Positions 35,701 to 44,308 of a stretch of DNA of 64,000 nt are shown here, piece after piece. The stretch is from Campylobacter canadensis (GTDB taxonomy: Bacteria > Campylobacterota > Campylobacteria > Campylobacterales > Campylobacteraceae). The notes under the pieces are model-generated. The model did no database searches, was not told the origin of the DNA, and was given only the letters and a program-made list of their open reading frames with translations. Made by a program: the position numbers and the translations under genes. Location: positions 868,001-932,000 of the forward strand of contig NZ_CP035946.1 of assembly GCF_013177655.1 (NCBI RefSeq), in the 5' to 3' direction. Numbering within the stretch: position 1 is the stretch's first letter; each line of letters begins with the position of its first letter.

Positions 35701-38700
35701 AAAGAAGAAGCTAGTAAAATGACCCTAAAACCGTTTGATGAATTAGGTGCTTTGGGTTCAAATAATGAAATATTTAAAATGGATTTTAAGAAATTTATAA
35801 ATAAAATAAATGATAATGAAGAAGAATTTTACAAAAGGAGATATTTATTAGATGAAAGAACAAATTCAACAAGTGTTAAATTCAGTGCAGATGATAGATT
35901 TAACGAATTATCGCAAGTTAATGGCGTTAAAAGAGATGATATTATCACTACCGAAGGAAGAACAGCAGAGCCTAACAGTGGAACTTTGGGGGATACAAGA
36001 AAAGAGCCTTTTAAAACAGATACTAGAATACGAGAAAATACAGATGAGCGATTGGCAAATACAGTATCTAAGCAGTTACCTGATACCGACTTGGCTAGAT
36101 TATCAGAGCAACGAAATGCTAATAGCGTTAATGCAACAAAAGCTATGGATGATACTAGATACGATAACGCAGAATTGGCAAGTGATAACAGAGGAGATTT
36201 ATCCACCGCAACAAACACAAGAGCAGCAAAATCGCAGAAGAATGGTAATGAGCGATTTAGAGCGACTACTGATACTAATAGACTTGAACGAGATAGAAGA
36301 GTACGACAACAATATGCAAGAAGCCAAAAGAATATTATCTACAGCGTTAAGCTAGAAAAAGAAGAAATAATAAATCATCTAGCTAACAAAAAAGCTAAGC
36401 AGAAAATAACAAAAGATTTAAGCGATGAAAATACATTAAACGAAAGCATAAAAGAAGCAAAAGAGCAAAGGACTTTAAGCGAAGTTGCTAAAAATTATGA
36501 TGGTGGTATTAATAAAGCAAATATTAATACAAATATACAAAGCTTAAAATTATTAAAAGAGCTTGAAGACACAAATAGACTTGCTAATGAAGAAGAGCAA
36601 AGATTGTTAGCTTCTTTTAGTGGATTTGGCAAAGACGCACAAAAAGTATTTAGCGAAGATAGTAAATATCTAAAAGAATTAAAAGAGTTTTTAGATGATA
36701 GCGAGATAGAAGAGCTTAAAAGAGCTACGCTAGATGCGTATTTTACCCCTACTGCAATTGTAAATAATATGTATGAGATAATGAAAAAACAAGGCTTAAA
36801 TAAGGGTGATTTAATCCTTGAGCCTAGCGTCGGATTAGGTGCATTCGTTAGGGGAAAAAGTGAATATAGCTTTAATCTAGTAGAATTAAATCCACTCATC
36901 GCAAAATTTACAAAACAACTTTATCCATCATCAAAATTAATAAATGATGATTATATAAAAACTACTGCTAAGGCTAATTTTATCTTAGCAAATCCACCCT
37001 ATGGCAATATAAAGACCTTTTATAAAAACGAAGAGCTAAATATACATAATGCTTTTGTTAAAAAAATGATTGATGATTTAAACGATGGTGGAACGCTAGG
37101 TATGATAATAACTCATTCATTCGTTGATAATATGGATAATGCTATGAAAGAGTTTTTATACAAAAATGCTGATTTTGTTACGATGATGAAAGTGCCAAAT
37201 AAAGCTTTTAAAGACACCGAAGTAAATACTGATATTATTTTTCTAAAAAAAGGCACAGGACAAAATATAGATGATATGCTAAATAATTTTTATGAAAAAT
37301 ACCCACAAAACTTACTAGGTGCAAGTAAAAGCCAAAAAACAAATCAATATGGTAAGCTTGAAGACTATTTTAGTGGTGGTGCATTAGACAAAGCTTATGC
37401 AAATGATGGTATAAAAATTAATTTAGATGATGTTAAAATCTATGAATATGAAAAAAATCCTATCATAAATAAAGAATTAGACCAACCACTACTAAAAGCT
37501 AGAGAATACTATAATAAAAACGCCGATGAAGTAAGAAGTGGCGAAGTGTATGTAAAGGATAATAAAGTATATTTTAATGATAGCGAAATAAAGCTAAATG
37601 AACTTGATAAAACAAGAAAAAGTGCTTATAAAAAATTTATTGAACTTTATCCGCAAATAAAAGCTTTAAGAACTACATTAAATTCTTTAAGAGAAGCAGA
37701 GTTAAGCGACGCTAAATTAGATACTATAAATCTACTTAGAACTAAACTAAATCACGATTATGATGTTTTAGCAAAAAAGCTAAAAAATGATAATATATTT
37801 AACTCTCACGCACTTAAATACGGACTTGAAAACGACGCTTATGCTTATGAGCTAAAAGCATTAATTAGCTATGATGAAAAAACAAAAAAATACTATAAAA
37901 ACGACATTTTTCACAAAAGAGTGTTTAATCCAATAAGAGCAGAAAGTAAGCCTGAAACAATAGTAGATGCTTTTTATTATAATCAAAATAAAAATTATGC
38001 TTTTTCTTCAAAAAGCTTAAGCGAGTTGCTAGATAATAAATTTAGTGCAAACGAGATTGAAAAAGAGCTTTTAGATAAAGAATTAATTCTTAAAAATCAC
38101 AAAGGCGAATTAATAGACACAAATGAATTATTAAGTGGTGATTTGTTAGAAAAAATAGCAGATTTTAAAAACGCTAAAACATTAGATGAATATCAAGCAA
38201 AAACACTTGAAAAACTAGAAAATGCTTTGCCTGAAAGAATTAAAATAGATGATATTAGCTTTTCTATGAACTCAAATATAATAAAAGAAAAATATATAAA
38301 AGACTTTTTTAGCGATACTTATAAAGCTAATATAAAAGAAATTATAAAAGAGCCAAATACGAGTAAGATTGATATAATTTTTAGTGAGCTTGGAGAACAC
38401 AAGCTTTTTGTAGATGATTTATATAAAACTTATGATATTAGCGATTTTGCTGATATTATTTTAAATAATAAACAAGTAATAGCACAAAAATACATAAATA
38501 AAGAGCTAGTAGTTAGCGATACAGGAACACAGGCCTTAAAAGGGATAATAAGCGATATTAAGCTGAAGTTTGATAGCTACATAAGAAGTAATTATGCAAA
38601 TGAAATTGAAGAAAGCGTATATAAGCTAAATGCTAAGATAAATAAATCTTATGAAAACTCACATATTAGCATAGCTGGAATGAATGCTGATATTAGTTTG

Positions 38701-41310
38701 TACGAGCATCAAAAAAGTGCAGTAGCACGTGTGCTTGATAATAAAGCAACTTTTATTGCTCACGAAATGGGCTTAGGTAAAACTATGAGTATTGCAAGTA
38801 GTGTAATGAAGCTAAAAGAAGTTGGCAAAGCAAATAGGAGTATGATAATAACTCCAAAAGCAGTGGTAGGGCAATTTGCTAATGAGTTTAAGTTTTTGTA
38901 TCCAAATAGCAAAATCTTAATGATAGATAAGTTTGATAAAGCAAATCGCTTAAGAACTCTTAATATGATGAAATATAATGATTTTGATGTATGTATCATA
39001 AGTCACGATAATTTTAAAAATATAAAAATCAATGCTGAATATGAAGCTAGTTTTATAAGAAATGAAATACAAGAGCTAAAAGATACAATTGAGCGAATTA
39101 AAAAAAGAGATAATGAAAACATAAATATAAAGAACTTGCAGTTAAGAATGGAAAATGCCGAAGCTAAGCTAAAAAATAGACTTGAAATCGCAAATAATGA
39201 AAAAGATAATGTATTTTTTGATGATTTAGGCATAGATGCACTTTTTGTAGATGAAGCACATAAGTTTAAGAATATGAGCTTTTATTCAAGTTTTAAAAAC
39301 TTAAAAGGACTAGGTAGCGAAAAAGCAAGTGATATAGCTTATGATATGTATATAAAAACTAGCTTTTTAAGAGATAATGATAAAAATATCGTTTTTGCAA
39401 CAGGAACGCCACTAAGTAACAGCATAACAGAACTTTACTCATATATGAGAATGCTAAAACCTGAATTGCTTGGCGAATACAATATACATTCGCTAGATGA
39501 TTTTGTAAATACTTTTGCTAAAGTTGAAACTGTGCTAGAACCTAACGCAAAAAATGAGCTAGTAGAAGCAACTAGAATAACTGATATTGTAAATATAAAA
39601 ACTCTTAAAAATATGCTTTTTAACGTAATGGATTATGTGAGCAATAAAGAATTAAAAGAGTTTTGGCAAGAAAGAGCTAAAAACGGTGATTTGATAGCTC
39701 ACGATAAGCTAAGACGCTTAGCACCTAATATTGAGCATATAGAGGTGGCAATAGAGCCAACAAGCGAACATAAAGCTAGAAATAGATTATATGCTAGTTT
39801 TTATAATGACTTACAAAACGGCAAAGACCACGCACTTGCAGGATTAGAACATTATAAAAAAATGTATGAAGAAAATAGACTTAATGAAAAATATGAAGGT
39901 AAATTTTCAAGCGATAAAGTGTATGTGAGAAAACTTGCTGCTAATGGAGAATTAAACGCAGCAAGGATGAATGATAGTATTGATATAAGAATTAATGGTG
40001 GAACGCTAGATGATGAAAATTCTAAAATCAATACAGCAGTAAAAAATATAATAAATACTGCTAAAGAGTGGCAAAAAGATAAGGGAACTCAAATAGTATT
40101 TTTAGATAAATCAAATGCTATGCAAGATGAGATAAGACAAAAACTAATAAAAAGCAGTGAGTTTAAAGAAAGCGAGATTATAAATATTAGAGATTTTGAC
40201 AAAATCACAAATGAAAACAAAAGAAATGAAGAAATAGCAAAAGCTTTACAAAAAATGCAAGATGGAGAAGTCCGTGTCCTAATAGGCAGTAGACAAAAAC
40301 TTGGTGCTGGAGTGAATGTGCAAAAGCGTATAGTAGCATTACACAATATAGACGCTCCGTGGAACGCGGCTGATTATATGCAAGCGTTAGGTAGAGCTGA
40401 AAGACAAGGAAATGAACTAAATCAAATCTATGATAATTTTAGTGTAAAAAGCTATAACTATGTACTTAAAGAAAGTTTTGACGCTAAAGTTTATGATATA
40501 TTAAAACATAAACAAAATATATCAAGAACCTTTTTTACAAAAGATAGCAATTTAAATAGTGCTGAAAACTTTGCAGGAGATATACCATTTGAAACAATGT
40601 CAAACCTTGCTAATGGAAATGAATTAGCAACTAAAATGCACGAGCTGATGAAACAAAGAGCTACTCTATTAGAAAATAAAGCTGCAATTGAAGCTGCAAA
40701 TACTAATAACGAGCAAATGCTAAGCAAAAATCAAGCACTTTTTAGCAAGGCAAACAAAACGCAAAAACTAATAAAAAGCCTTGATGTTAAAGAAGACGAG
40801 AATGTATTAATTGGTAGTAAAGAATATCCTAAAAATAGTGATACAAATAAGCTTATAAAAGAGCATTTAAGGAGCAATCAACATTCGCACGATTTTTTAT
40901 TAAGTTACGATGGAGTAAATATAAATTATCAAAGAAAAAGCTTTAATAAATATGAGCTTTTTATATATGATAAAATCGATAGAGTTGATACAAGATTTGA
41001 TTTAGTAAAAGAGTTTAGCTTAGATGATAATACAAATATACTGCAAAGATTAAAAAATAGTTTTGCTAAGTTTGATGATATAGTAAAAGAGCAAGGAGAA
41101 ATGAAATACAATGCACTTAAAAAAATCAACGAAGCAAAAGAATATAAAGTGCAAGTATTTAATGATGATGAAAAAATTACAAAGCTAAACAATGAAATCG
41201 CAGAGCTTAAAGCAGAAATTGAAAGACAAGTAAAAGCAGCAAAAGAACAAGCGTTTAATGAGTCTGCAAAAGAAGAAGTTAAGTCTAAATTAAGCGATGA
41301 TTTAAAGTGA
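32716..41310 (+). CDS. Giant polyvalent protein: adenine methyltransferase plus SNF2 helicase
   Basis: 2,864 residues, GTG start eight bases after AAAGGAG. Order of parts: a Gln/Pro-rich tail (1-100); helical region; Gly/Ala-rich hydrophobic segment near 338-360 (IGGAFAGAHLGGGVG); long helical region to about 1035; a disordered, Arg/Thr/Asn-rich linker (about 1040-1210); an N6-adenine methyltransferase domain with EPSVGLGAFV near 1368 and NPPYG near 1425; and an SNF2-type helicase with EMGLGKT near 2016, VDEAHKF near 2177 and QALGRAERQG near 2555. This matches polyvalent proteins such as P1 DarB, packaged and injected to protect phage DNA from restriction. The late box before it and the hydrophobic segment support virion packaging; that is inferred. 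Confidence 0.88.
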   Translation: MNNDELIKFLDENPTYKDEIIKKAKNQNLQNQVENIINDMDTSNNEYLKNIIPSQEKIPQEKIQEPTTPTQIPTQESNSQAQIGLKEKDVLPNNDSVKGVNNYDEYYNKLSEKYNISIGDLRNLHKENDYKDLEKIPGLLDNVVLEQGKNDFKPIKEVLFSEVGRVRQSTNNQEFYGLNQNETKKILNNLSSNYEVDESEVIQLYNNYVEKKVLNEQKYLGVKDFLKEQNNIDEDEIQDIRAKTDLVVQETFKDFVNIGNAFLNDDKSSINELNEKKEKSIQMLSQHLQDNYGYSVVQFENGEYGVRNLITGKITQMDIDAGFWKKTNANKYEILGSIGGAFAGAHLGGGVGLYAVANAAALAGANLDLNSALNYLNINMSSAERIWHLSNTLAANLTLDLATMGAGKGLKVVSKKVILGAGKGLKVVSKKVIPSSALFTKAKKFVGGRAIGSAKTYAKDLQIDDDVYEVLLNANEKYKFADLSNLQHNQKTRERMADVVLTNTLGRIGKREITQEQKEILLKALISEQGVDNLIEAVQKNISYAPLLEKNIIGAHTRALHNFLGQIKDSTSEEEISKIIFNNINEIKNNYTKVYEKIKKIDKNENHKVDIKEFSKLLNNFLESDTNIAHLTSKQKQKKFFRGFENIVFDDKHNLKSFNANELIEIRKELYNYYYSNTNKGALKKDYKALKDILDSKIYDYLEKLETSGHKELAKEFKAVNDDYHFYKSVLLDDTIGLKKTINDEVLDNNAFLNAYENLLKNDIRDKSGVNYFHNFISKLSDEQRAKIEFAIIERNLSKNVFTQRLSEVQSYAYDKIADSLKGYNFLSQTSKDAVELIDVYSKFFANDIKILKAISKDATEQLSQGISQNPKHRFFTMLSNLFMQSMKKYMFWTDAGKKAAFQYHILQGIKHSKSINDFNEYLKTSYNLAKDSKLAYSNILKEMVDDTEKMLDIKEEIIKESTKGRLKKAKEKKINLDNVNHNSDKVDLINAGFTKEEASKMTLKPFDELGALGSNNEIFKMDFKKFINKINDNEEEFYKRRYLLDERTNSTSVKFSADDRFNELSQVNGVKRDDIITTEGRTAEPNSGTLGDTRKEPFKTDTRIRENTDERLANTVSKQLPDTDLARLSEQRNANSVNATKAMDDTRYDNAELASDNRGDLSTATNTRAAKSQKNGNERFRATTDTNRLERDRRVRQQYARSQKNIIYSVKLEKEEIINHLANKKAKQKITKDLSDENTLNESIKEAKEQRTLSEVAKNYDGGINKANINTNIQSLKLLKELEDTNRLANEEEQRLLASFSGFGKDAQKVFSEDSKYLKELKEFLDDSEIEELKRATLDAYFTPTAIVNNMYEIMKKQGLNKGDLILEPSVGLGAFVRGKSEYSFNLVELNPLIAKFTKQLYPSSKLINDDYIKTTAKANFILANPPYGNIKTFYKNEELNIHNAFVKKMIDDLNDGGTLGMIITHSFVDNMDNAMKEFLYKNADFVTMMKVPNKAFKDTEVNTDIIFLKKGTGQNIDDMLNNFYEKYPQNLLGASKSQKTNQYGKLEDYFSGGALDKAYANDGIKINLDDVKIYEYEKNPIINKELDQPLLKAREYYNKNADEVRSGEVYVKDNKVYFNDSEIKLNELDKTRKSAYKKFIELYPQIKALRTTLNSLREAELSDAKLDTINLLRTKLNHDYDVLAKKLKNDNIFNSHALKYGLENDAYAYELKALISYDEKTKKYYKNDIFHKRVFNPIRAESKPETIVDAFYYNQNKNYAFSSKSLSELLDNKFSANEIEKELLDKELILKNHKGELIDTNELLSGDLLEKIADFKNAKTLDEYQAKTLEKLENALPERIKIDDISFSMNSNIIKEKYIKDFFSDTYKANIKEIIKEPNTSKIDIIFSELGEHKLFVDDLYKTYDISDFADIILNNKQVIAQKYINKELVVSDTGTQALKGIISDIKLKFDSYIRSNYANEIEESVYKLNAKINKSYENSHISIAGMNADISLYEHQKSAVARVLDNKATFIAHEMGLGKTMSIASSVMKLKEVGKANRSMIITPKAVVGQFANEFKFLYPNSKILMIDKFDKANRLRTLNMMKYNDFDVCIISHDNFKNIKINAEYEASFIRNEIQELKDTIERIKKRDNENINIKNLQLRMENAEAKLKNRLEIANNEKDNVFFDDLGIDALFVDEAHKFKNMSFYSSFKNLKGLGSEKASDIAYDMYIKTSFLRDNDKNIVFATGTPLSNSITELYSYMRMLKPELLGEYNIHSLDDFVNTFAKVETVLEPNAKNELVEATRITDIVNIKTLKNMLFNVMDYVSNKELKEFWQERAKNGDLIAHDKLRRLAPNIEHIEVAIEPTSEHKARNRLYASFYNDLQNGKDHALAGLEHYKKMYEENRLNEKYEGKFSSDKVYVRKLAANGELNAARMNDSIDIRINGGTLDDENSKINTAVKNIINTAKEWQKDKGTQIVFLDKSNAMQDEIRQKLIKSSEFKESEIINIRDFDKITNENKRNEEIAKALQKMQDGEVRVLIGSRQKLGAGVNVQKRIVALHNIDAPWNAADYMQALGRAERQGNELNQIYDNFSVKSYNYVLKESFDAKVYDILKHKQNISRTFFTKDSNLNSAENFAGDIPFETMSNLANGNELATKMHELMKQRATLLENKAAIEAANTNNEQMLSKNQALFSKANKTQKLIKSLDVKEDENVLIGSKEYPKNSDTNKLIKEHLRSNQHSHDFLLSYDGVNINYQRKSFNKYELFIYDKIDRVDTRFDLVKEFSLDDNTNILQRLKNSFAKFDDIVKEQGEMKYNALKKINEAKEYKVQVFNDDEKITKLNNEIAELKAEIERQVKAAKEQAFNESAKEEVKSKLSDDLK
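33926..34015 (+). repeat. Two 45-bp identical tandem repeats
   Basis: Two exact copies in frame, each encoding GAGKGLKVVSKKVI with one boundary residue. Recent duplication in the N-terminal part of the giant gene, just after its glycine-rich hydrophobic segment. Confidence 0.92.
35852..36355 (+). CDS. Possible overprinted gene inside the giant gene's linker
   Basis: A 167-residue frame, +1 relative to the giant gene, begins with ATG preceded by AAAAGGAG at an 11-base spacing, inside the host frame. Its product looks protein-like (helical, Gln/Leu/Ile-rich: NYRKLMALKEMILSLPKEEQQ over two segments, DLERLLILIDLNEIEEY). The host frame here is a disordered linker. Against it: the host frame keeps the usual AT-rich third positions and purine-rich first positions, while this frame is G-rich at third positions. 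It could be a real overprinted gene, a chance frame, or the trace of an ancient fusion. Confidence 0.35.
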   Translation: MKEQIQQVLNSVQMIDLTNYRKLMALKEMILSLPKEEQQSLTVELWGIQEKSLLKQILEYEKIQMSDWQIQYLSSYLIPTWLDYQSNEMLIALMQQKLWMILDTITQNWQVITEEIYPPQQTQEQQNRRRMVMSDLERLLILIDLNEIEEYDNNMQEAKRILSTALS

Positions 41311-41314
41311 TTAT

Positions 41315-41458
41315 GTAAAAAATAATGCTAGAGATTATTTATACTCTAGCATAGCATTTATTTTCCTAATTCTAGCTTTTTGTTTGAAATATTTTGCAGA
41401 GCGCCTACGAAAAAATAAAATAAGAGATAAAAAAAGACTTGAATATTTAAAAATATAA
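41315..41458 (+). other. Start-less small membrane frame after the giant gene
   Basis: 48 open codons encode a membrane helix (YSSIAFIFLILAFCLKYF) and a basic tail, but there is no start codon. The frame joins the giant gene only by a +1 shift at its stop (AAG TGA to AAG T GAT). It is either a decayed small gene or a frameshift-accessed tail. Confidence 0.25.
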
Positions 41459-41526
41459 GATATAATTATTTTGTTTAAATGCAAGTTTTGCAACTTTGAT
41501 TGCAAAATCATTTAAAAGGACAAGTA

Positions 41527-41562
41527 AAAAAAGGGTTCTGTGATTTAATCACACCCCTTTTC
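41527..41562 (-). terminator. Intrinsic terminator of the leftward operon
   Basis: On the minus strand AAAAGGGG, then TGTGATT / AATCACA around a one-base centre, then CCCTTTTTTT. The stem ends in a T7 run just after the stop at 41572. On the + strand it also ends in CCCCTTTT and may serve both directions. Confidence 0.7.
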
Positions 41563-41571
41563 ATATAAAAT

Positions 41572-42486
41572 TTATTGTAATTCTTGCAATAGATACTCAT
41601 ATAAAATCTCTGTACCTTGCAAAATGATAAATTCTTTTGCTTCTTTTATTTGCTCTAATGTATCATTCTTTAAAGTATTTTTAATTTTTTCTTCTAAATC
41701 ATATAAAAGTTCATCAATGATTTTATTATCTATATTATGCTCTTTAGTCCAGCAAAAATCTTCATAAAGACTTGTTTCATCTCTATTTATATCATATCTG
41801 TAATAAAAATCTTCATAGATAACTATTTCATCTCCTGAATTAAAAGCTTCATCTCTAAAAGTATCTTTTGCTCTTTCTTTAAGTAATTTTTTCGTTTCAT
41901 CATCTAAATAAGCTATGTCTAAAAAATCATCTGCACTATCAAAATCTGCATAAGTATATTTAGCGTATAGATTTAAGACTAACTTTTCGTTTTGTATTGA
42001 AAATTTTGGATAATCAATGTCTATAAGCTCTATATAATCTTTTTTATATTTGCACTTTAATTCATCTTCTATAGCACTGTCGTCTATAGTTTTTGATGAA
42101 TAATCATCATCTAATAACTTGTTTAAGATGTCTTTTGCATCTTGTATATTTTTGTCTAGTATTTGTTGCTCTGCTATATCTGTAAGATATAAGTTTTCGT
42201 TCAAATCTTCAAAAACTATTTCTAATTTATCTTCATAGTTCAAACTATTTTTAAAATATTTTGAATATTTGTTTTTATAAAAATAATAGCTAGTATTTAT
42301 TTCTTCATTTATAAGCTCAAACAAGATTTCATCTTCTCTATTTGCATTATCTTCTTTGTATCTTGCTAAAACTAAACGATTATATTCATCATCATTGATT
42401 ATTAAATCGGTTGGATGAAAAGTTTTTTTATCTTTTAAATACTCTGTTACTTTTTGTTCTACTGACTTTAATGTAATTTTTTTCAT
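41572..42486 (-). CDS. Acidic unknown protein, end of leftward operon
   Basis: 304 residues, strikingly rich in Asp/Glu with aromatic residues (EDFYYRYDINRDETSLYEDF region, residues about 230-250); no membrane helix and no known motif. Strong AAGGAG before the ATG. Third gene of a minus-strand operon that is divergent from the HTH regulator and therefore under the phage operators. Highly acidic phage proteins can mimic DNA, but nothing specific shows this. Function unknown. Confidence 0.7.
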   Translation of the reverse strand: MKKITLKSVEQKVTEYLKDKKTFHPTDLIINDDEYNRLVLARYKEDNANREDEILFELINEEINTSYYFYKNKYSKYFKNSLNYEDKLEIVFEDLNENLYLTDIAEQQILDKNIQDAKDILNKLLDDDYSSKTIDDSAIEDELKCKYKKDYIELIDIDYPKFSIQNEKLVLNLYAKYTYADFDSADDFLDIAYLDDETKKLLKERAKDTFRDEAFNSGDEIVIYEDFYYRYDINRDETSLYEDFCWTKEHNIDNKIIDELLYDLEEKIKNTLKNDTLEQIKEAKEFIILQGTEILYEYLLQELQ

Positions 42487-42496
42487 TTTTCACTCC

Positions 42497-42622
42497 TTAA
42501 AAATTAATATAATTGTATTTTTTAAAATTAATTTTTTGTTTTTTTGCTTTGTTTTGGTGGTTGATGAGTTTTTTTAAAATCTCATCATTTTTTAACAATT
42601 CTAAAAATATTAAATAATTCAT
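42497..42622 (-). CDS. Small basic protein between two leftward genes
   Basis: 41 residues: an N-terminal helix (MNYLIFLELLKNDEILKKL) and a Lys-rich tail. AAGGAGATAAT precedes the ATG, which overlaps the TGA of the upstream gene (ATGA), and the stop comes 10 bases before the next gene's start. Coupling on both sides supports a real gene. Function unknown. Confidence 0.6.
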   Translation of the reverse strand: MNYLIFLELLKNDEILKKLINHQNKAKKQKINFKKYNYINF

Positions 42623-43851
42623 ATTATCTCCTTCTTGAATGAATAAGTAAGTTTTTTAGTAGCGCTATTAGCACTTTCGTATCTAATTAGCGTTGCTGTA
42701 TTTTTCATATCATCTATAATTAGATTTGATAAATTCTCTTTATTAATTAAATCTGAATGTAAAATTTCTTCTTTTAGCTCTTTTGTATAAGCTAGATTTA
42801 TCAATTCATCAATTTTTATTTTGTCTTCTTCTACAATTAAGCTTTTTGTTGTGTCGTTTAAAAAACTTATTATGATTTTTTCTTTTTTCTTTGACTCTTT
42901 ATAATCTTTGATTATTTCTTTTACTTGCGTTTTAAGACTAACTAATTCTTGTGCTTGTTCGTTTGAAAGCTCTAAAAAAAGCTCATTATTTTTAAAATAA
43001 TTTATAACTGTATCTGCGATATTTATTTGCATAGTTCTTTTTAAAAAATTAAAACTTTGTTTAAAAAGTTTTTGAATTGATGATGCTTTTACAATATATT
43101 TAGTTAAAAAATCTTTAAATTCATCATCGCTTAAACTAGAAAATTCACTTAAAACTAATTCATAATAAGTCTTTTTTAGCTCTTCATTTTTATTTAAAAT
43201 AATTTTTTTGTATTTTTGTGTGTCGCTTAAAATATCTTTTAAAGATAGATTTTGTTTTAATTTAAATCTTTCTTTATTGTAAGCATAGATTTCTATGCTA
43301 TTTGATGTAAAGCACTCTAAAAGCTTTTCATTATAATTTTGATTTGCTTTAAAATTTTTTAATACTGAATTAAAATGATTATTAATTTTTGATGATTTTT
43401 TATAATGCTCATTTGTACTTATTAATCGCTCTTTTTCTGCTTTTATATATTGTTTTAAAAAATCAAAATCATATTTTAGCTTTTCACATAAATATCTAAA
43501 GCCTAAACAACTGTTATTTAAGATGAAGTCCTTGTATTTTATTTGTATTTTACTTGAAAACGCTTGCATATACATTGCATTCTTTTGTAGTAATTCTTGT
43601 ATTAAATCATCATTTAATGTTAGTTTAATATTTAATTTAAAAAGCTTTTTGTGTAATTCTTCATTTTTAAATATCTGCTCGCTTAAATTAATATCAACTA
43701 TCTCGTATTTATCTAGCTTTGTATTCTGCAACTGCAAAGGTGAAAGCTCATTAATGCTTTCATCTTTTACAAGGGTGATAATTTCATCTAAATTCATATT
43801 TTTTATGATTTCTTGATTTTTGTATTTTTTTAAGATTTCTTGTGAATTCAT
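42619..43851 (-). CDS. Unknown helical protein, first gene of leftward operon
   Basis: 410 residues, nearly all helical, Lys/Leu/Asn-rich, no recognised domain. AAAAAGGAGAAAAGA precedes the ATG. Its promoter lies in the operator-containing 178-bp divergent region opposite the HTH gene at 44030. In a lambda-type layout the leftward operon next to the control region holds early or lysogeny-associated functions, so a role in recombination, superinfection exclusion or lysogeny control is possible. No motif discriminates between these. Confidence 0.7.
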   Translation of the reverse strand: MNSQEILKKYKNQEIIKNMNLDEIITLVKDESINELSPLQLQNTKLDKYEIVDINLSEQIFKNEELHKKLFKLNIKLTLNDDLIQELLQKNAMYMQAFSSKIQIKYKDFILNNSCLGFRYLCEKLKYDFDFLKQYIKAEKERLISTNEHYKKSSKINNHFNSVLKNFKANQNYNEKLLECFTSNSIEIYAYNKERFKLKQNLSLKDILSDTQKYKKIILNKNEELKKTYYELVLSEFSSLSDDEFKDFLTKYIVKASSIQKLFKQSFNFLKRTMQINIADTVINYFKNNELFLELSNEQAQELVSLKTQVKEIIKDYKESKKKEKIIISFLNDTTKSLIVEEDKIKIDELINLAYTKELKEEILHSDLINKENLSNLIIDDMKNTATLIRYESANSATKKLTYSFKKEII

Positions 43852-43867
43852 TCTTTTCTCCTTTTCA

Positions 43868-43894
43868 TTGTAAATATTACAAAATATTTTGTAA
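43868..43894. promoter_or_regulatory. Overlapping palindromic operators
   Basis: TTGTAAATATTACAA (43868-43882) and TTACAAAATATTTTGTAA (43877-43894) are perfect palindromes that share TTACAA. They lie 17 bp before the leftward gene's ATG, where a bound repressor would block its promoter. The half-site TTGTAA also forms the operators at 43958 and 44470. Confidence 0.7.
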
Positions 43895-43924
43895 TTTATC
43901 CAAAATTGAGTGAATAGTAACGCA

Positions 43925-43999
43925 TTAAACTTAAAATAAACTTAAATTACTAAATTTTTTACAAAAAATATTGTAAATTTAACAAAGATATGCTAAAAT
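43925..43999 (+). promoter_or_regulatory. Rightward control promoter with operator
   Basis: Contains the inverted repeat TTTACAA-N6-TTGTAAA (43958-43977) and the -10 TATGCTAAAAT (43989-43999), 31 bp before the HTH gene, which has AAAAAAAGGAG. The segment is duplicated at 44437-44511. Confidence 0.75.
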
Positions 44000-44029
44000 G
44001 CTCTCTTAATTAAAAAAAAGGAGAAAAAA

Positions 44030-44254
44030 ATGAGCGGAAAAGAATTTAATGAAAGAATAAAAAAACTAGGCTTAAGTGTAAGCGAGTTTGCAGAACTTAC
44101 AGGACTTACAAAAGACGCTGTTTATGCTTGGAGTAGAAACAGTAAAACAACGCCTGATTGGGTAAAATCTTGGCTAGATAATTATGAAAAAGCACTACTT
44201 TTAGAAAATATAAAAAATGCTTTTTCACAAGCGTTTTTAATAGATAAAAAATAA
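44030..44254 (+). CDS. Small HTH transcriptional regulator (Cro/CI-like)
   Basis: 74 residues with a helix-turn-helix: LSVSEFAELTGLTKDAVYAW at about residues 14-33, followed by NSKTTPDWVKSWL. It lacks the C-terminal self-cleavage domain of LexA-type repressors, so it resembles Cro or a small CI-type repressor. It sits alone between the leftward operon and a terminator hairpin, behind a promoter carrying TTTACAA operators that it is the best candidate to bind. No second repressor candidate is visible in the prophage, so it may control lysogeny by itself. Confidence 0.8.
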   Translation: MSGKEFNERIKKLGLSVSEFAELTGLTKDAVYAWSRNSKTTPDWVKSWLDNYEKALLLENIKNAFSQAFLIDKK

Positions 44255-44308
44255 TTTCTAAAAGTTTTTGAATGTGTATTTAAAGAATAAAAGAAAAAAT
44301 CTTAAAAA

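Noticed and set aside
33837-41192. Many long antisense frames inside the giant gene (for example 35829-36218, 36495-36899, 40089-40346)
   Set aside because: They lack ribosome-binding sites, have composition typical of reverse-strand AT-rich coding DNA, and lie opposite strongly conserved domain motifs.
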